A DNA stretch of 64,000 nucleotides, from assembly GCF_002994745.2 (NCBI RefSeq), contig NC_037093.1, forward strand, positions 13,248,400 to 13,312,399. The letters run 5' to 3'. Both the position numbers and the translations under genes were made by a program. The notes below the pieces were generated by a model. The model ran no database searches, had not been told where the DNA came from, and worked only from the letters and a program-made list of their open reading frames with translations. The stretch comes from Rosa chinensis. Taxonomy: Eukaryota; Streptophyta; Magnoliopsida; Rosales; Rosaceae. Shown here piece after piece: positions 1-10,285 of the stretch. Numbering within the stretch: the stretch's first letter is position 1; each line of letters opens with the position of its first letter.

Positions 1-2
1 TG

Positions 3-1136
3 CTAGCCGTCAGACCGGCGTATGCAAAGACCCCTAAAATGTCACATTACAGCGGTAAGACTGATCCCTTCGTCCATATGGATACCTTCAAGAAGGTCAC
101 CAACAATAAGGGATTCGATGATGCCACCATGTGCCACTTGTTCAGTGAAACGCTGGACAATGAGGCAATGAATTGGTTTTTCGAGTGCCCGCCGGGATCT
201 ATTGACTCATTTCAGGCATTATCGCATGCTTTCCTTTCTCGGTTCATCCTACTGTCCGCCGGGCACCACAACACAAGCCAACTGTTCAACGTCAAGCAGG
301 GTACAGAGGAGACACTGAAGGCGTTCGTCACAAGGTGGCGAGCGGCAGCATCTCAGTGCCGTGATCTAGATAAAACAATGGCTTCGGCGGCTTTTAAGCA
401 GGGACTCCTCAAAGGGCCATTTTTATATCACCTCAACTACAATCATCCAAATGCCGTATACGACCACCTCATGAGTGAGGCGGTTATTCATGCCCAAGCA
501 GAATTCATCACATATTGGGAGGCCCCACCGCCACCAGCGGCATTGGCAAAATCGACACAACCCTCCTCCAGTCAGCAAGGGACTGCTAATAAAACCTCCA
601 CACCGCCAACTGACAAGAAGCGGAAGTTGCAGCAGGGTCAGTACCAAAACAAGCGGCAAAAGGATCAGCACTACAAGGGAAACCGCCCATCCCATGGGGA
701 TAACCGCAACAAACATGCGGAGTCTTCCCAGCGGTATGCGGTATTTACAGTCCTCACGGCTTCACATGAAGAAATATACAATCAGTGCAAGGATTAGATC
801 CCACCGCCGCCCCCGGGAAAATACCCAAAAACAGGAAAGCCGAGGAACACCGGCAGGTGGTGCAAATACCACGAGGACAGCGGTCACAATACCAACAGCT
901 GCAACGCCCTCAAAACGGCCATCGAGACCTTGTACCGGGACGGCAAGCTTGAGCAGTTCAAGGTATGCCAACCGCCACCTGTGATCGCCGATATTGAGCC
1001 CATGGGCCGCATCAACACAATCGACGGAGGTGCTCCAATCACCAGCATGTCTCACAGGGCTAGAAAGCGTTACGTGTGAGCTAATCACCCAAAGGAAGTC
1101 TGCAACATCAGCTACGAAAGATCCGCGAAACTCCCA
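3..1136 (+). pseudogene. Tat-1 gag (capsid/nucleocapsid), 5'-truncated by window
   Basis: The reading frame starting at base 3 runs through a retrotransposon gag domain (motifs AMNWFFECPPGSI, FLSRFILLSAG, LKAFVTRWRAA). It then enters a Lys/Gln-rich basic stretch and a zinc-finger-like motif of the form C-x2-H-x4-H-x4-C (residues CKYHEDSGHNTNSC) near 861-902. Gag packages element RNA into virus-like particles in the cytoplasm. A TAG at 795-797 interrupts the frame where the sister copy near 17074 has CAG. A TGA at 1077-1079 follows. The same frame continues into protease, as expected for a gag-pol polyprotein. Confidence 0.88.
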
Positions 1137-1811
1137 AGATCCGGTTGGGAACCCATTACCTTCTCAGAGGAGGAGGAACGCGGAGTACATCTGCCCCACG
1201 ACGATCCTTTCTTGATTGACGCTATTCTGGGCAAAATGTCAGTGGGAAGAATCCTGGTTGACAGCGGTTCCGCTGTCAACGTTATATTCGGCTGTTGTTA
1301 TAACAACCTTAAGAGGAACAGAAAATTACTCCAAGACCATGAACCGCTGCTCAGCTTCTCCGGTGACGTCACGCAACCGCTGGGCTCTGATTATATGCGG
1401 CTCGTCATGGGCACTAGTCCATGTATGGCTGAAATACATACGGAGTTCATAGTTGTCGATTGTCCGAGTTCATACAACGCCATCATTGGTCGGCCAGCGC
1501 TCAACAAACTTAAGTGCATCATGTCCGGGTACATGCTGCTCATGAAATTCCCCACACCCAACGGCACAGGATGTGTCAAGGGAAGTCAGCAATTGGCACG
1601 CGAGTGTTATTCTATTACCATGGCACAATCAGCCCGCCGCCACGAGATCCTAGTGGTAGGCAGTCGGGCACCGCCACCAAACATTTTTGAGGACCCCAGG
1701 GAGGATGAAAAGAAGTACGTAAGGAAGGAGCCGGTCAACCTAGAAACATCACTGAGGGTTGTCAGCATCTCGGACGAGCATCCTGAGTGGACGGTCCGCA
1801 TAGGGGCTTAA
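1137..1811 (+). pseudogene. Tat-1 retropepsin-type aspartic protease segment of pol
   Basis: The frame contains ILVDSGSAVNVI, a D-S-G active-site motif with the Asp codon at 1260, and a later AIIGRPALNKL segment matching the ILGR region of retroelement proteases. The product would cleave the gag-pol polyprotein. There is no start codon needed because this is an internal polyprotein domain. The segment ends at TAA 1809-1811, where the sister element reads CAA (near 18050). The downstream frame is unchanged, so this is a nonsense mutation, not a natural end. Confidence 0.87.
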
Positions 1812-3503
1812 TTGGACCCAGAGCTGGCGGCAGAGCTCACCCAGTTCCTACGTGACAACGCTACAGTCTTTGCCTGGTCATATGCAGACATGCCAAGTAT
1901 CTCCCCTGAAATCATCTCACACAAGTTGAGCATCAAACCATCCTTCTACCCTATCAAACAGAAACGCAGAGCCTTCGACGAAGAAAAGTACCGCGCTATC
2001 AGAGAGGAGGTTGCCAAGCTCCAGGGCATTGGGTTTATCCGCCAGGTCGTCTATCCCCAGTGGATTTCCAACCTGGTTATGGTCAAGAAGCCTAGCGGTA
2101 AGTGGAGGATGTGCGTCGACTTCAAAAACCTTAACAAGGCATGCCCGAAAGATAGCTTCCCGTTACCTCGCATCGATCAACTCGTCGACGCAACCGCTGG
2201 ACACGAGCTTCTCAGCATGATGGATGCTTTTTCCGGTTATAACCAGATCAGGATGCATCCCGACGACCAGGAATGCACCACCTTCACCACCGACAAAGGC
2301 CTATATTGTTACAATGTGATGCCTTTCGGTTTGAAGAACGCTAGGGCAACTTATCAGTGGCTGATGAACGCCATGTTCGCGGAACATCTGGGCAAGATAA
2401 TCGAGGTCTACGTAGACGACATGTTGGTCAAAAGTATAAAGGCCAGCGGACATGTGGCAAATCTGAAAATCATAATAACCATCCTCTTGGCCTACGGCAT
2501 GCGCCTCAACCCGGAGAAATGTTTCTTTGGCGTCACCGCTAGCAAATTTCTGGGATATATTGTCAGCGAACGGGGCATCGAGGCCAACCCTGACAAGGTA
2601 CAGGCCATCCTCAACCTGAAGGACCCAGAGTGGAAGGTGCACGTCCAATGCCTCCAGGGCAAGCTAACCGCCCTGTCTCGATTCATCTCCAGACTGACCG
2701 ACAGGTGTGCCCCATTTTTCAAAGTCCTCAAAACAACCCATAAGAAGGTCATCGACTGGAACCCAGAGTGCCAGGCGGCGTTCCAAGGCCTGAAGGAATA
2801 CCTGGCGGCAGTACCGCTCCTCTCCATCCCTGTCCAAGGAGAAACATTGTACATTTACCTAGCGGTATCTCAGTCAGCGGTTAGCTGCACCATCGTCCGG
2901 CGGGAGGACCAGGACGAGCTCCCAGTTTTCTATGCCGGAAGGGGCATGAATGGAGCGGAGGCACGGTATCCTCCATTAGAGCAGCTTGCTCTCGCACTCA
3001 TCGTTGCAGCCAGACGCCTCCGTCAGTACTTCCAAGCCCATACAATACATGTGCTAACCAATCAACCGCTGAGACAAGTTATGCAGAACCCTGAACATTC
3101 GGGGCGCCTCAGCAAGTGGGCCATTGAGCTCAGCGAGTTTGACATTGATTACAAACCACGAACTACCATGAAAGGCCAGGCGGTGGCAGACTTCATCGCT
3201 GAGCTCACCGAGCGTCAGCCCGAAACCAAGATCGATATACCGCTCGGAACAGAAATTGCTACGGCCGTAGAGCCGGCACCCCAACAATCGGACTGGAACG
3301 TACATGTGGATGGTTCCGCTTCCGCCAAGGCCAGTGGTGCCGGAATCATCTTGACAGGACCACGGGGGCTTAACGTCGAGTATGCGTTGAAATTCAACTT
3401 CAAAGCTTCTAACAACATGGAGGAATATGAGGCACTCATTGCCGGCCTACTCCTCGCCATCGATTCAGGAGCCGACAGTGTCAACATCTTCAGCGACTCT
3501 TAG
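1812..3503 (+). pseudogene. Tat-1 reverse transcriptase, RNase H and start of second RNase H
   Basis: After the TAA at 1809 the same frame stays open for 563 codons. RT motifs in order: WISNLVMVKKPSGKWRMCVD, the first catalytic Asp in SMMDAFSGYNQI, NVMPFGLKNA, and the catalytic YVDD box at 2409-2420. A Ty3-type RNase H connection follows (PLEQLALALIVAARRLRQYF, SKWAIELSEFDIDYKPR). From about 3294 an archaeal-type RNase H begins (HVDGSASAKASGAGII, MEEYEALIAG, FSDS), keeping its Asp-Glu-Asp residues. A TAG at 3501-3503 interrupts it; the sister copy has a Gln codon there. Known role: converting element RNA to cDNA and degrading the RNA strand. Confidence 0.92.
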
Positions 3504-4960
3504 TTGGTCGTTAACCAGGTCAACGACAGCTTTCAGGCCAAGGATCAACAGTTAGCGGCATACTTAGGATACACCAAAACGCTGCTCAAGAAATTCAAGT
3601 TCCACACCATCACACAAATACCCAGGGAAAAGAACACCAAGGCTGATTCACTGGCAAGACTGGCAACCGCCCAACCACACCAAAGCCCAGCAGACACAAG
3701 GGTAGAATCCCTGGACGGGCCAAGCTTCACCAAAACCTTGGTGGAAATCTTTAGCATTGAGGCCAATCCTAGTTGGATGGACGAGATTATCCAATACAAG
3801 CGCAACGGGACATTGCCAGAAGACAAGATCAAGGCGCGGCAGCTCCAGCGGAGAGCAACCCGTTACAACATGCAGAGCGGCAAACTTTACCGCCAGGGAT
3901 TCACTCACCCCAACCTTCGTTGTCTAACCCAAGAGGAGGGAAAGGTCGTGCTGGCAACAATACATGGCGGGGAATGCGGAAATCACTCAGGCGCCAGATC
4001 CTTGGCTAATCGCACAATGCGACAAGGCTACTTTTGGCCTACGCTTGGTGATGACGCCCGGCGGATATCAAGATCCTGTCATAAATGCCAACAATTTGCA
4101 GACTTTCCACAAGCTCCGCCGGGACCTCTGTCGGTTATCGTCAGCCCCTGGATTCACTCAACGTGGGGCCTGGACTTGATGGGAAAATTCCAAACCGCCA
4201 AAGGTCAATTCAAATACATCATTGTCGCCATTGACTACAGCAGCAAGTGGATAGAGGCAGAGCCACTGACGGCAATAACTACCGCCAAGGTAATCCACTT
4301 CCTCTGGAAGAACATCTACTGCCGCTACGATGTCCCTCATGCAATCATCACAGATAACGGCACACAGTTCAACAATAAGGAACTCATCTCTTTCACTGCC
4401 AATCTGGGCACCAAGATGCATTTTGGTCGGTCGCCCATCCTCAAACTAACGGCTAGGTCGAGGCGGCAAACAAGATAATCAACAAACTATTGCAGAAGCG
4501 GCTTGATGAGGCAAAGGGTTTGTGGGCGGAGAAGCTCCCGGAGGTTCTGTGGGCCATCAGAACAACCCCAACCTCCGCCACAGGTGAAACCCCCTTTTGT
4601 ATGATGTTTGGGACCGAGGCTGTCCTGCCTATCGAGGTAATCCAACCAACCGCTAGGGTCGAAGGTTACTGCCCCGAGACCAACAGCGACGGCGTTAACC
4701 TCGACAAGGATTTCCTAGAGGAAAAGCGAGACACAGCCCATCGTTTCTACAACGCCAGGGTTAAGGCTCGCAACCTCCAACTGGGGGACTGGGTAATGAA
4801 AGAAGTTATACCCCCACCAACGAAACTCCGCCCAACTTATAGAGGTCCATACAAAATTATAGAGGTCGTTAGCCCGGGAACCTTCTACTTAATGGACAAG
4901 GATGGCGTCACAACGACCCACCCTTGGAATACCGAACACCTTCGGTATTACTACAAATAG
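3504..4960 (+). pseudogene. Tat-1 end of archaeal-type RNase H plus integrase
   Basis: The same frame resumes after the stop with LVVNQVND and the last RNase H Asp in KADSLARLAT (~3640-3660). The integrase follows: an HHCC zinc finger (IHGGECGNHSGA to SCHKC, ~3960-4095), then the core with Asp in WGLDLMGKF and in ITDNGTQF. Compared with 39320-39400 of the sister copy, one base is lost near 4413-4435. This shifts the frame before the catalytic Glu, and a TAG sits at 4455-4457. The C-terminal part is open again in the other frame from about 4440 and ends with WNTEHLRYYYK at 4960. No chromodomain is visible. Confidence 0.88.
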
Positions 4961-5369
4961 TCATACCGCTACCCAAGAGCATCTTGACTTAGCTAAATTT
5001 TTGTTCAATATTTAGCTAAGGGAAGCTACCCAACGGGTACGACCCCGCTTTTGTAAACGCTGTTCAGACAGCTATCAATGAAACGAGGAATTATTCAAAC
5101 CATTGTTACCAAGTCTAGCACTGAGGGCAACTAGCAACGCCAGTCAGCGGACTACGTCGGCTACATTGTGCACTTGGACCAATTTTAATTCCTTTAATGT
5201 TTCATTCATGACCAAAAGCAATTATCAAGACTTCTAGCGGCACACACATTATCACAAACAAAAAAGAAACACTTGGAATTTGGGTGCCAACAAATTTCAT
5301 TTCTCAAAACAGAATTACATCATTTATGCCTCAGCGGCTACAAAAAAAAAAAAACTATCCTACTCCTAT
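4961..5369. other. Post-pol spacer of Tat-1, no gene seen
   Basis: This stretch follows the pol stop and precedes the opposite-strand gene. It is well conserved in the sister element at 39913-40389, including the nearly repeated hairpin-like phrase TTAGCTAAATTTTTGTTCAA / TATTTAGCTAA near 4990-5020. An A-run lies at 5342-5354. No open frame or RNA gene is evident. It may supply the 3' end of both the pol transcript and the antisense transcript, but that is inference. Confidence 0.6.
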
Positions 5370-7636
5370 TTAGGGGTTGGCGGGGTTGGCAGGGTTTGTC
5401 AGGTCGGCCTCGCTACCATCAGCAGTTCCACCGGCAGCCTGGGGAGGATCGGAGCGGCTCGTCTGGTCGGACCCTCGGGCTGTGGGACTGGGAGTCTCTA
5501 TTGTGCCATCCGCCCGGGTGTGGGCCGCCAAGAACCCAGCACGGGACTCCTGGGACTGCGTAGGCGTCCGCTGGGAGTCGCCTTCTGGATGCTCGCCACT
5601 CTCCCGGCTACCAGAGCAGACTCTGGGACCAGGTGCGGCTGTAGGAGCGGTACTTGTTGTCGGCGGCGCTTCCTTACTCGGCTGCACGACAGGCATTGCA
5701 GCTTTCGCCCAGTCAATGGCGCCCCTCTGCCGCAACATCTCCACATTGGCCAGGGCACCGGCCTTGGCTGCGTCGTTGAGCGCCTTCTTGTGCTCCGCCG
5801 ACTGCTTGTACGATTCAACAGCGGCAGCCACAGCACGGCTTCCCTCAGCATCCAAGCGAGCGACTTCACCCTCCAGCCGCTTGATTTCCGCTTGTTTAGC
5901 GGCGGACTCCCGCTGAAGGATCTCAATTTTCTTCTCCTTCGCAGTCACCCGGTCACGCACCAGAGACATATCCTGCTCCAGCTTGGTGTACCGCTCATTT
6001 TGATCCAGGTGCCGCTCAATGGTAACGTTCAGCTTGCCCCTGGCATCCGCCGCATCGCAGTCGGCCTTTGTCAGACGCCGCTCGACGCTATGGTAACACC
6101 CTCGGTGGGGCGCATCGTTCTCTTCGCCGCGCCGCGCCGCAGGGCTGGCGTCCTCTCTTTCCTCGGCACCGCTTCACTCGCACCGCCGGTCCCCGCCTGG
6201 ACGGCAGGCAGCCCATCACCACCGAGATGGGAGTGCTGCGGCATTGGCAGCACCACAGGAACCTCTGACTGGCTCAGCGCCAGTGTCTGTGGGTCCACCA
6301 CCGTTTTTTGTGCCGCCATCCTGGAAGCATACATGGCTTCAAGGAAGTTGTCGATTTCAGCACGGTCCATGGCCTTCGCAAACGCGTCACGGCTAGCCTT
6401 GTTTCCCAGCGGAGTCTCTACAAAAATTAGTGGCAGGCCAGTTAGCATGGGACAACCTCACCAAAGGTACGATACGGCTAAGATTACTTACCAACGGCGC
6501 GCGTCAATTGTTGAGCTACCAACAACTCCCACCTGCTAAGGAGACGGAAGTCCAGCAAGTTGCGATTCCGCCAGCAACCTCTGATGCGTGCTACCCGGCA
6601 CTCTTCCTCACGAGTTAAGTTGTACCGCAACCCCGCTGCACAAACAGGTCATCATCAGTAGAGTACTCAAAAAAAAAAAAAAAAAAAAACAGAAATCACG
6701 CCAGTCGTGTTCAGCGGAAACAACAAAACAACCTCGGATGGGCTGAAATTCTGACTTAATTCTAAACCACGGCTCCCCCTCGTTAGCCCCCGGCAGGTAC
6801 TCCCATCCAGCTGTGGCAACGCAAAACGAGCCCCGCCAGTACGACATTGAGTCCCGCAGGTTTTCGATCAGCTTGGGCGCTCCTTGCCGACGGCTGAGGT
6901 TTACTTGCCCTCTACAACCCTGGCGCTTCACGTACACCAGTTCATAGAAATGCAACACCTCCGCCACGGTCGGTCCTTCGCAACCAGACAACCGCCACAA
7001 CGAGTTCAGCGACAGCAGTAACCGCCACATGTTGGGGCACACTTGCCCAAAGGCGATGCCGAACTTGCATAGCAGAATCTGAAGGTTGGGCACCAGCGGG
7101 AGGGTCACTCCCTCGCGGAATATAGCCTCGTGCACCGCGGCATGGCCCACCGGCAAAATCGAAGCTTTCTCCTCTACCGACGGTGGACGTAGCTTCACTG
7201 CCCCGGGCAACCGGAACACCCGCATCAGCCAGTTGACGGCAACCACTGTCATCCTACCTCCCGCCTCGTCAACGGGAGTGCAGTCCTCGAACACCCACGC
7301 AGACTCGGTATCCTCCCCCGTGTCACCTCCCCCGCCAGCGGAACCGCTGGCGGCACTATTACTTTCTAGCCGCTCTTCATACAAAGTATGCCCAGCGGCA
7401 GCCTCCCCTGCCCTAGAACTCTCCGGACGCGACGCACGACCCATATCTACGTCCCACGGAATGGTCTGTAACGGCTCGACTTCTAGCGGTTCTGGCAGTG
7501 AGGTTCCTGCACGGGCAGACGGACGCAACGAGTCAATAAAATTTCTATCCGCCGCGCTGAACGACACTTCAGATCCGGAATCCTCACTGCTCGAGATCTC
7601 TATGACGTCGGCCATCCCAAAATCCCTAAAACCCAA
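5370..7636 (-). pseudogene. Tat-1 antisense extra gene (gypsy-type 'putative transposon protein' domain plus coiled coil), spliced
   Basis: Read on the minus strand, exon A (7636 or 7615 down to 6700) encodes an acidic Ser-rich N-terminus (ADVIEISSSEDSGS), then a domain with LPLVPNLQILLCKFGIAFGQ and CPNMWRLLLSL. This resembles the 'putative gypsy type transposon' family known from plant Tat-like elements. A GT at 6699 and a pyrimidine-rich tract ending CAG at 6636 bound an intron. Exon B (6635-6492, 48 codons) is open. A GTAAGT donor (6491) and TTTTTGTAG acceptor (6418) bound a second intron with matching codon phase. Exon C runs from 6417. A frameshift near 6080 separates it from a Lys/Glu/Ala-rich coiled coil (5969-5610) and a Pro/Ser-rich tail. 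Function unknown. The domain assignment is from memory. Confidence 0.72.
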
Positions 7637-8378
7637 ATCAGTTAGCTCACACAGGATCTAACCTATCCCTATAACAGTTAGTGCCCAAGGACATCAACAA
7701 CACTCAACCCAGAAAATGCCAAAACAAGAACAAACCGACTAAAACCCAGATTCGACCATCTAGAAAAGCCTTAACAACCCCAATTGTCAATCACAACCAC
7801 CCTTCCCCAAACCCACTCACACCCTCACAGTACGTCAACAAAGAACATATCACAAAAAACCCAGAAATCCAACAACGCAGACACCCAATCAAACAGGAAA
7901 AAGGCCAGATTACCAACCTTGACAGTGGAGCCTCTGACAGCAGTGTGCACACTACTCTTCGTAGCCGGAGATCGTCTGTTCGTCCACGCACAAGAACTCG
8001 CCGATATCGCCTCGCCTTTCTCCTCCGATTTCAAAGACAAAACACTTAAAGACGACGAGGGCACAGTTCGAAGTTTAGAGCAGTGCCAAATATGCGACCT
8101 TCCCCCCCTTTTATGTCAACGTCAAACAATCCCACGCCGTCCGTTTAAAAAACGACATCGACTGCCAGCCGTACGCGTGTCCAACAGCTGCAGTTACTCT
8201 CCGGATTAACCGAGGCGTCGCCTCGGTTACGAAATCCATCATTACTTGACATTAATGGGGAGGAGACGGCTCGACGAGGGAGACACGCCTCCGCACGCTA
8301 ACCCTTTAGGGGCTTGCAACGTGTCCACCACCATCAGGCGAAGCGTCCGACAGAAGCCACAACTTTTGGGTAAAAGAC
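7637..8378. other. Upstream region of the antisense gene, with a palindrome
   Basis: This is AC-rich, low-complexity DNA lying 5' to the antisense gene and therefore a candidate for its promoter. No convincing coding frame is seen in either direction; short frames here are not conserved in Tat-2. It includes the palindrome at 8207-8229. The equivalent Tat-2 region is 42363-43127. Confidence 0.5.
8207..8229. repeat. Perfect 10-bp-arm palindrome
   Basis: The arms TAACCGAGGC and GCCTCGGTTA are exact reverse complements around a 3-base centre (GTC). The Tat-2 copy at 42950-42972 has the same site with one change in each arm that does not restore pairing. It could be a protein-binding site or an RNA hairpin; nothing further can be said. 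Confidence 0.75.
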
Positions 8379-8770
8379 TCCAAGTATCGAAGTCCGCTGA
8401 GCGAAACCCCACTAGCGGAACTTCTCACTTGTCATCTTCCAAGTATCGAGGTCCGCTGAGCGAAACCCCGCTAGCGGAACTTCTAGTCATCTTCCAAGTA
8501 TCGAGGTCCGCTGAGCGAAACCCCGCTAGCAGAACTTTTCACTTGTCATCCTCCAAGTATCGAAGTCCGCTGAGCGAAACCCCGCTAGCCGAACTTCTCA
8601 CTTTTCATCCTCCAAGTATCGAAGTCCGTTGACCGAAACCCCGCTAGCGGAACTTCTCACTTTTCATCCTCCAAGTATCGAAGTCCGCTGAGCGAAACTT
8701 CTCACGTGTCATCTTCCAAGTATCGAAATCCGCTGAGCAAAACCCCGCTAGCAGAACTTCACTTGTCTTC
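8379..8770. repeat. ~60-bp tandem repeat array upstream of Tat-1 3' LTR, about 6.5 units
   Basis: Each unit runs roughly CCAAGTATCGAAGTCCGCTG, AGCGAAACCCCGCTAGCGGA, then ACTTCTCACTTGTCATCTT. Units differ by a few substitutions, and the unit near 8670-8710 is shortened. The inner phrase CCGCTGAGCGAAACCCCGCTAGCGG can fold back on itself. Tat-2 has an array at the same place (43128-43375) with a diverged unit. Confidence 0.9.
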
Positions 8771-9365
8771 CACTTGACAATTTGCAAGGGGCAGCCTAGG
8801 CTATACATGGCACTTCCGGTAGGGCCCTCTCCATCTTGCAAACCTTGTGCGTTGCTGAGCACAGTTCCGCTCAGTAACCACGGCCGAACACGTCTACCCG
8901 ACGCTGTTTTCCTGCTGCATCCAGCGGGGGGTATCCGCCAGCGGCGGATCCCGAGGCTACGCCTCATTCTGCCAACGACCGCCACGCGGCGTTGAGGTCA
9001 GATCATCCCTACGGGACACGGGGACTTGTCAACAGTCTACGACGACCCTGATCAGGTACGTTGACCCCCGCCACTCGGGTACTAAGATTGGGCTCGCTAC
9101 CCAACACCTTCTGCTCTGCGCAGCTTCCCCTCATCAAACAATTTGCCGACCATCCGGAGGTCCACCTTGGCTAGGGAGTGGGGGACTCCCTGGCAGGCCT
9201 GGCAGGGGCCCACCCGAAAGGGTATAAAGCGTTTGCTCAGTAAATCCATGGTTGACAACGCACTGACGCTAATTATGCTGTTGCAAGTCTAGCGGAAGTA
9301 ACGCTTCACACCGCCGATCAACTCCCCAACCAAGATTGCCCTCCTTGACTGGGGACTTGGGGACT
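8771..9365. other. GC-rich pre-LTR region and polypurine tract of Tat-1
   Basis: No coding frame of note. It includes GAGTGGGGGACTCCCTGGCA and a GGGTATAAAGCG box near 9220, both matched in Tat-2 around 43660-43715. The stretch ends in a purine-rich tract with a duplicated GGGGACTT (9350-9365) directly before the LTR. By position this is the plus-strand primer (polypurine tract). Confidence 0.65.
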
Positions 9366-9872
9366 TGTACCTACATGTGCTAGAACGAGCATAATTAGCT
9401 ATAATGAGCCACGCTCATTGTACCGCCGAAGGTACCGAATCTCACCAAGGGGATGACCTGCGAGGTCACGGCCAGACGGGCTACCGCTCGAGCCCCGGAC
9501 CGCCCCCAGATCACCGCTGACGCGCCATCACGCACCGCGTCAAGATAGCATCAGAAGCCCCTGACGCTGGGAATCGAAGCACATCAGTCCCACATCGGAA
9601 ACAAGAAGAAGATCAACCCCTTCCTCGCCTATAAAAGGTTCTCTCCTCTCTCCTCATTAATTACGCAATTACTACTCATTTATTGTTATGCTGCGCATAT
9701 ACAGTGACTGACTTAGGCATCGGAGAAGTGAAGACCGCCCAACGCGGTCTCCCTCTGACGCCCTGTCTATCGTGTTGCAGTAACAGGAATCACCCAATCC
9801 TAGGAGTAGCGGTCTGCCTACCGGACCCACGTTAAGCAAGGAATTGGCTACCGCCGGACTTGAGCATTAACA
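9366..9872 (+). repeat. Tat-1 3' LTR
   Basis: It begins TGTACC and ends ATTAACA, giving TG..CA termini. It aligns through its length with 14963-15476 and 43844-44355 (shared AAGCATAATTAGCTATAATG, TTAATTACGCA, GAAGACCGCCCA, TCTCCCTCTGACGCC). Its end is defined by the Tat-2 5' copy, where a primer-binding site starts two bases later. The start is chosen right after the purine tract and could be off by several bases. Confidence 0.85.
9630..9637 (+). promoter_or_regulatory. LTR TATA box (TATAAAAG), Tat-1
   Basis: CCTATAAAAGG lies in the LTR at the position shared with the Tat-2 5' LTR (15224). It is the probable core promoter for Pol II transcription of the element. In the Tat-2 3' LTR the first T is changed to C (44104). 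Confidence 0.7.
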
Positions 9873-10285
9873 CCCGAATATTTGAGTTTACCCAAGAAGT
9901 GAACGTGATAGAAGATCCCGATCAGAATTGACGCCTAACCGAAGTCCTTGCAATAGAGGCTTTGGAACCTAACGGCCGAGAGGGTTAACAATCATTTGAT
10001 AAGAAGTCAGATACATGAGCAAATCAGATCAGAACCTCGCTTGGTCATTCGGCCACGAGTTGGCACACCCCTGCATCAAGAAGGACGATTCAACCACAAG
10101 TCCCTTGGCCCTCATTTCGGTCGAGACGATTTTGAGGCAAACACACCCTTAATAAATCTTTAACCTAACTATCATGATACTTTATGGAATTAATGATAGT
10201 TAATGCTATCATTAGACAATGGAATCATAGTTGATATAGTTGCGATTGGTCTCCACGGATCATAATTCTTACGTTCTGGTTAATT
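9873..10285. other. Unassigned DNA between Tat-1 LTR and receptor-kinase pseudogene
   Basis: The first ~290 bases are moderately GC-rich with no frame I can name and look like remnant repeat. From about 10140 the base composition becomes AT-rich, and 10180-10285 is a plausible degenerate promoter for the pseudogene. No RNA gene seen. Confidence 0.4.

Larger units (their letters stand above)
1..9872 (+). mobile_element. Tat-lineage Ty3/gypsy LTR retrotransposon (Tat-1), 5' end outside window
   Basis: The order gag, protease, RT, RNase H, second RNase H, integrase is Ty3/gypsy. The second, archaeal-type RNase H and a long opposite-strand gene between pol and the 3' LTR are features known from the plant Tat lineage. 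The window opens inside gag, so the 5' LTR and leader are missing. The element ends at a ~507-bp 3' LTR whose last bases match the base just before the primer-binding site of the related element at 14963-44355. The coding part has four in-frame stops in pol and gag, a fifth inside integrase, and one frameshift, so it is no longer autonomous. The two copies are clearly the same family. Confidence 0.93.

Noticed and set aside
5280..6539. A 419-codon plus-strand frame after Tat-1 pol
   Set aside because: It lies opposite the antisense gene. The minus strand there has the domain, coiled coil and splice sites conserved in Tat-2, so the plus frame is a GC-driven shadow.
8379..8770. Possible CRISPR array, because of the regular ~60-bp repeat
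   Set aside because: The whole unit is repeated with no unique spacers, and the setting is a plant retrotransposon; it is an ordinary tandem repeat.
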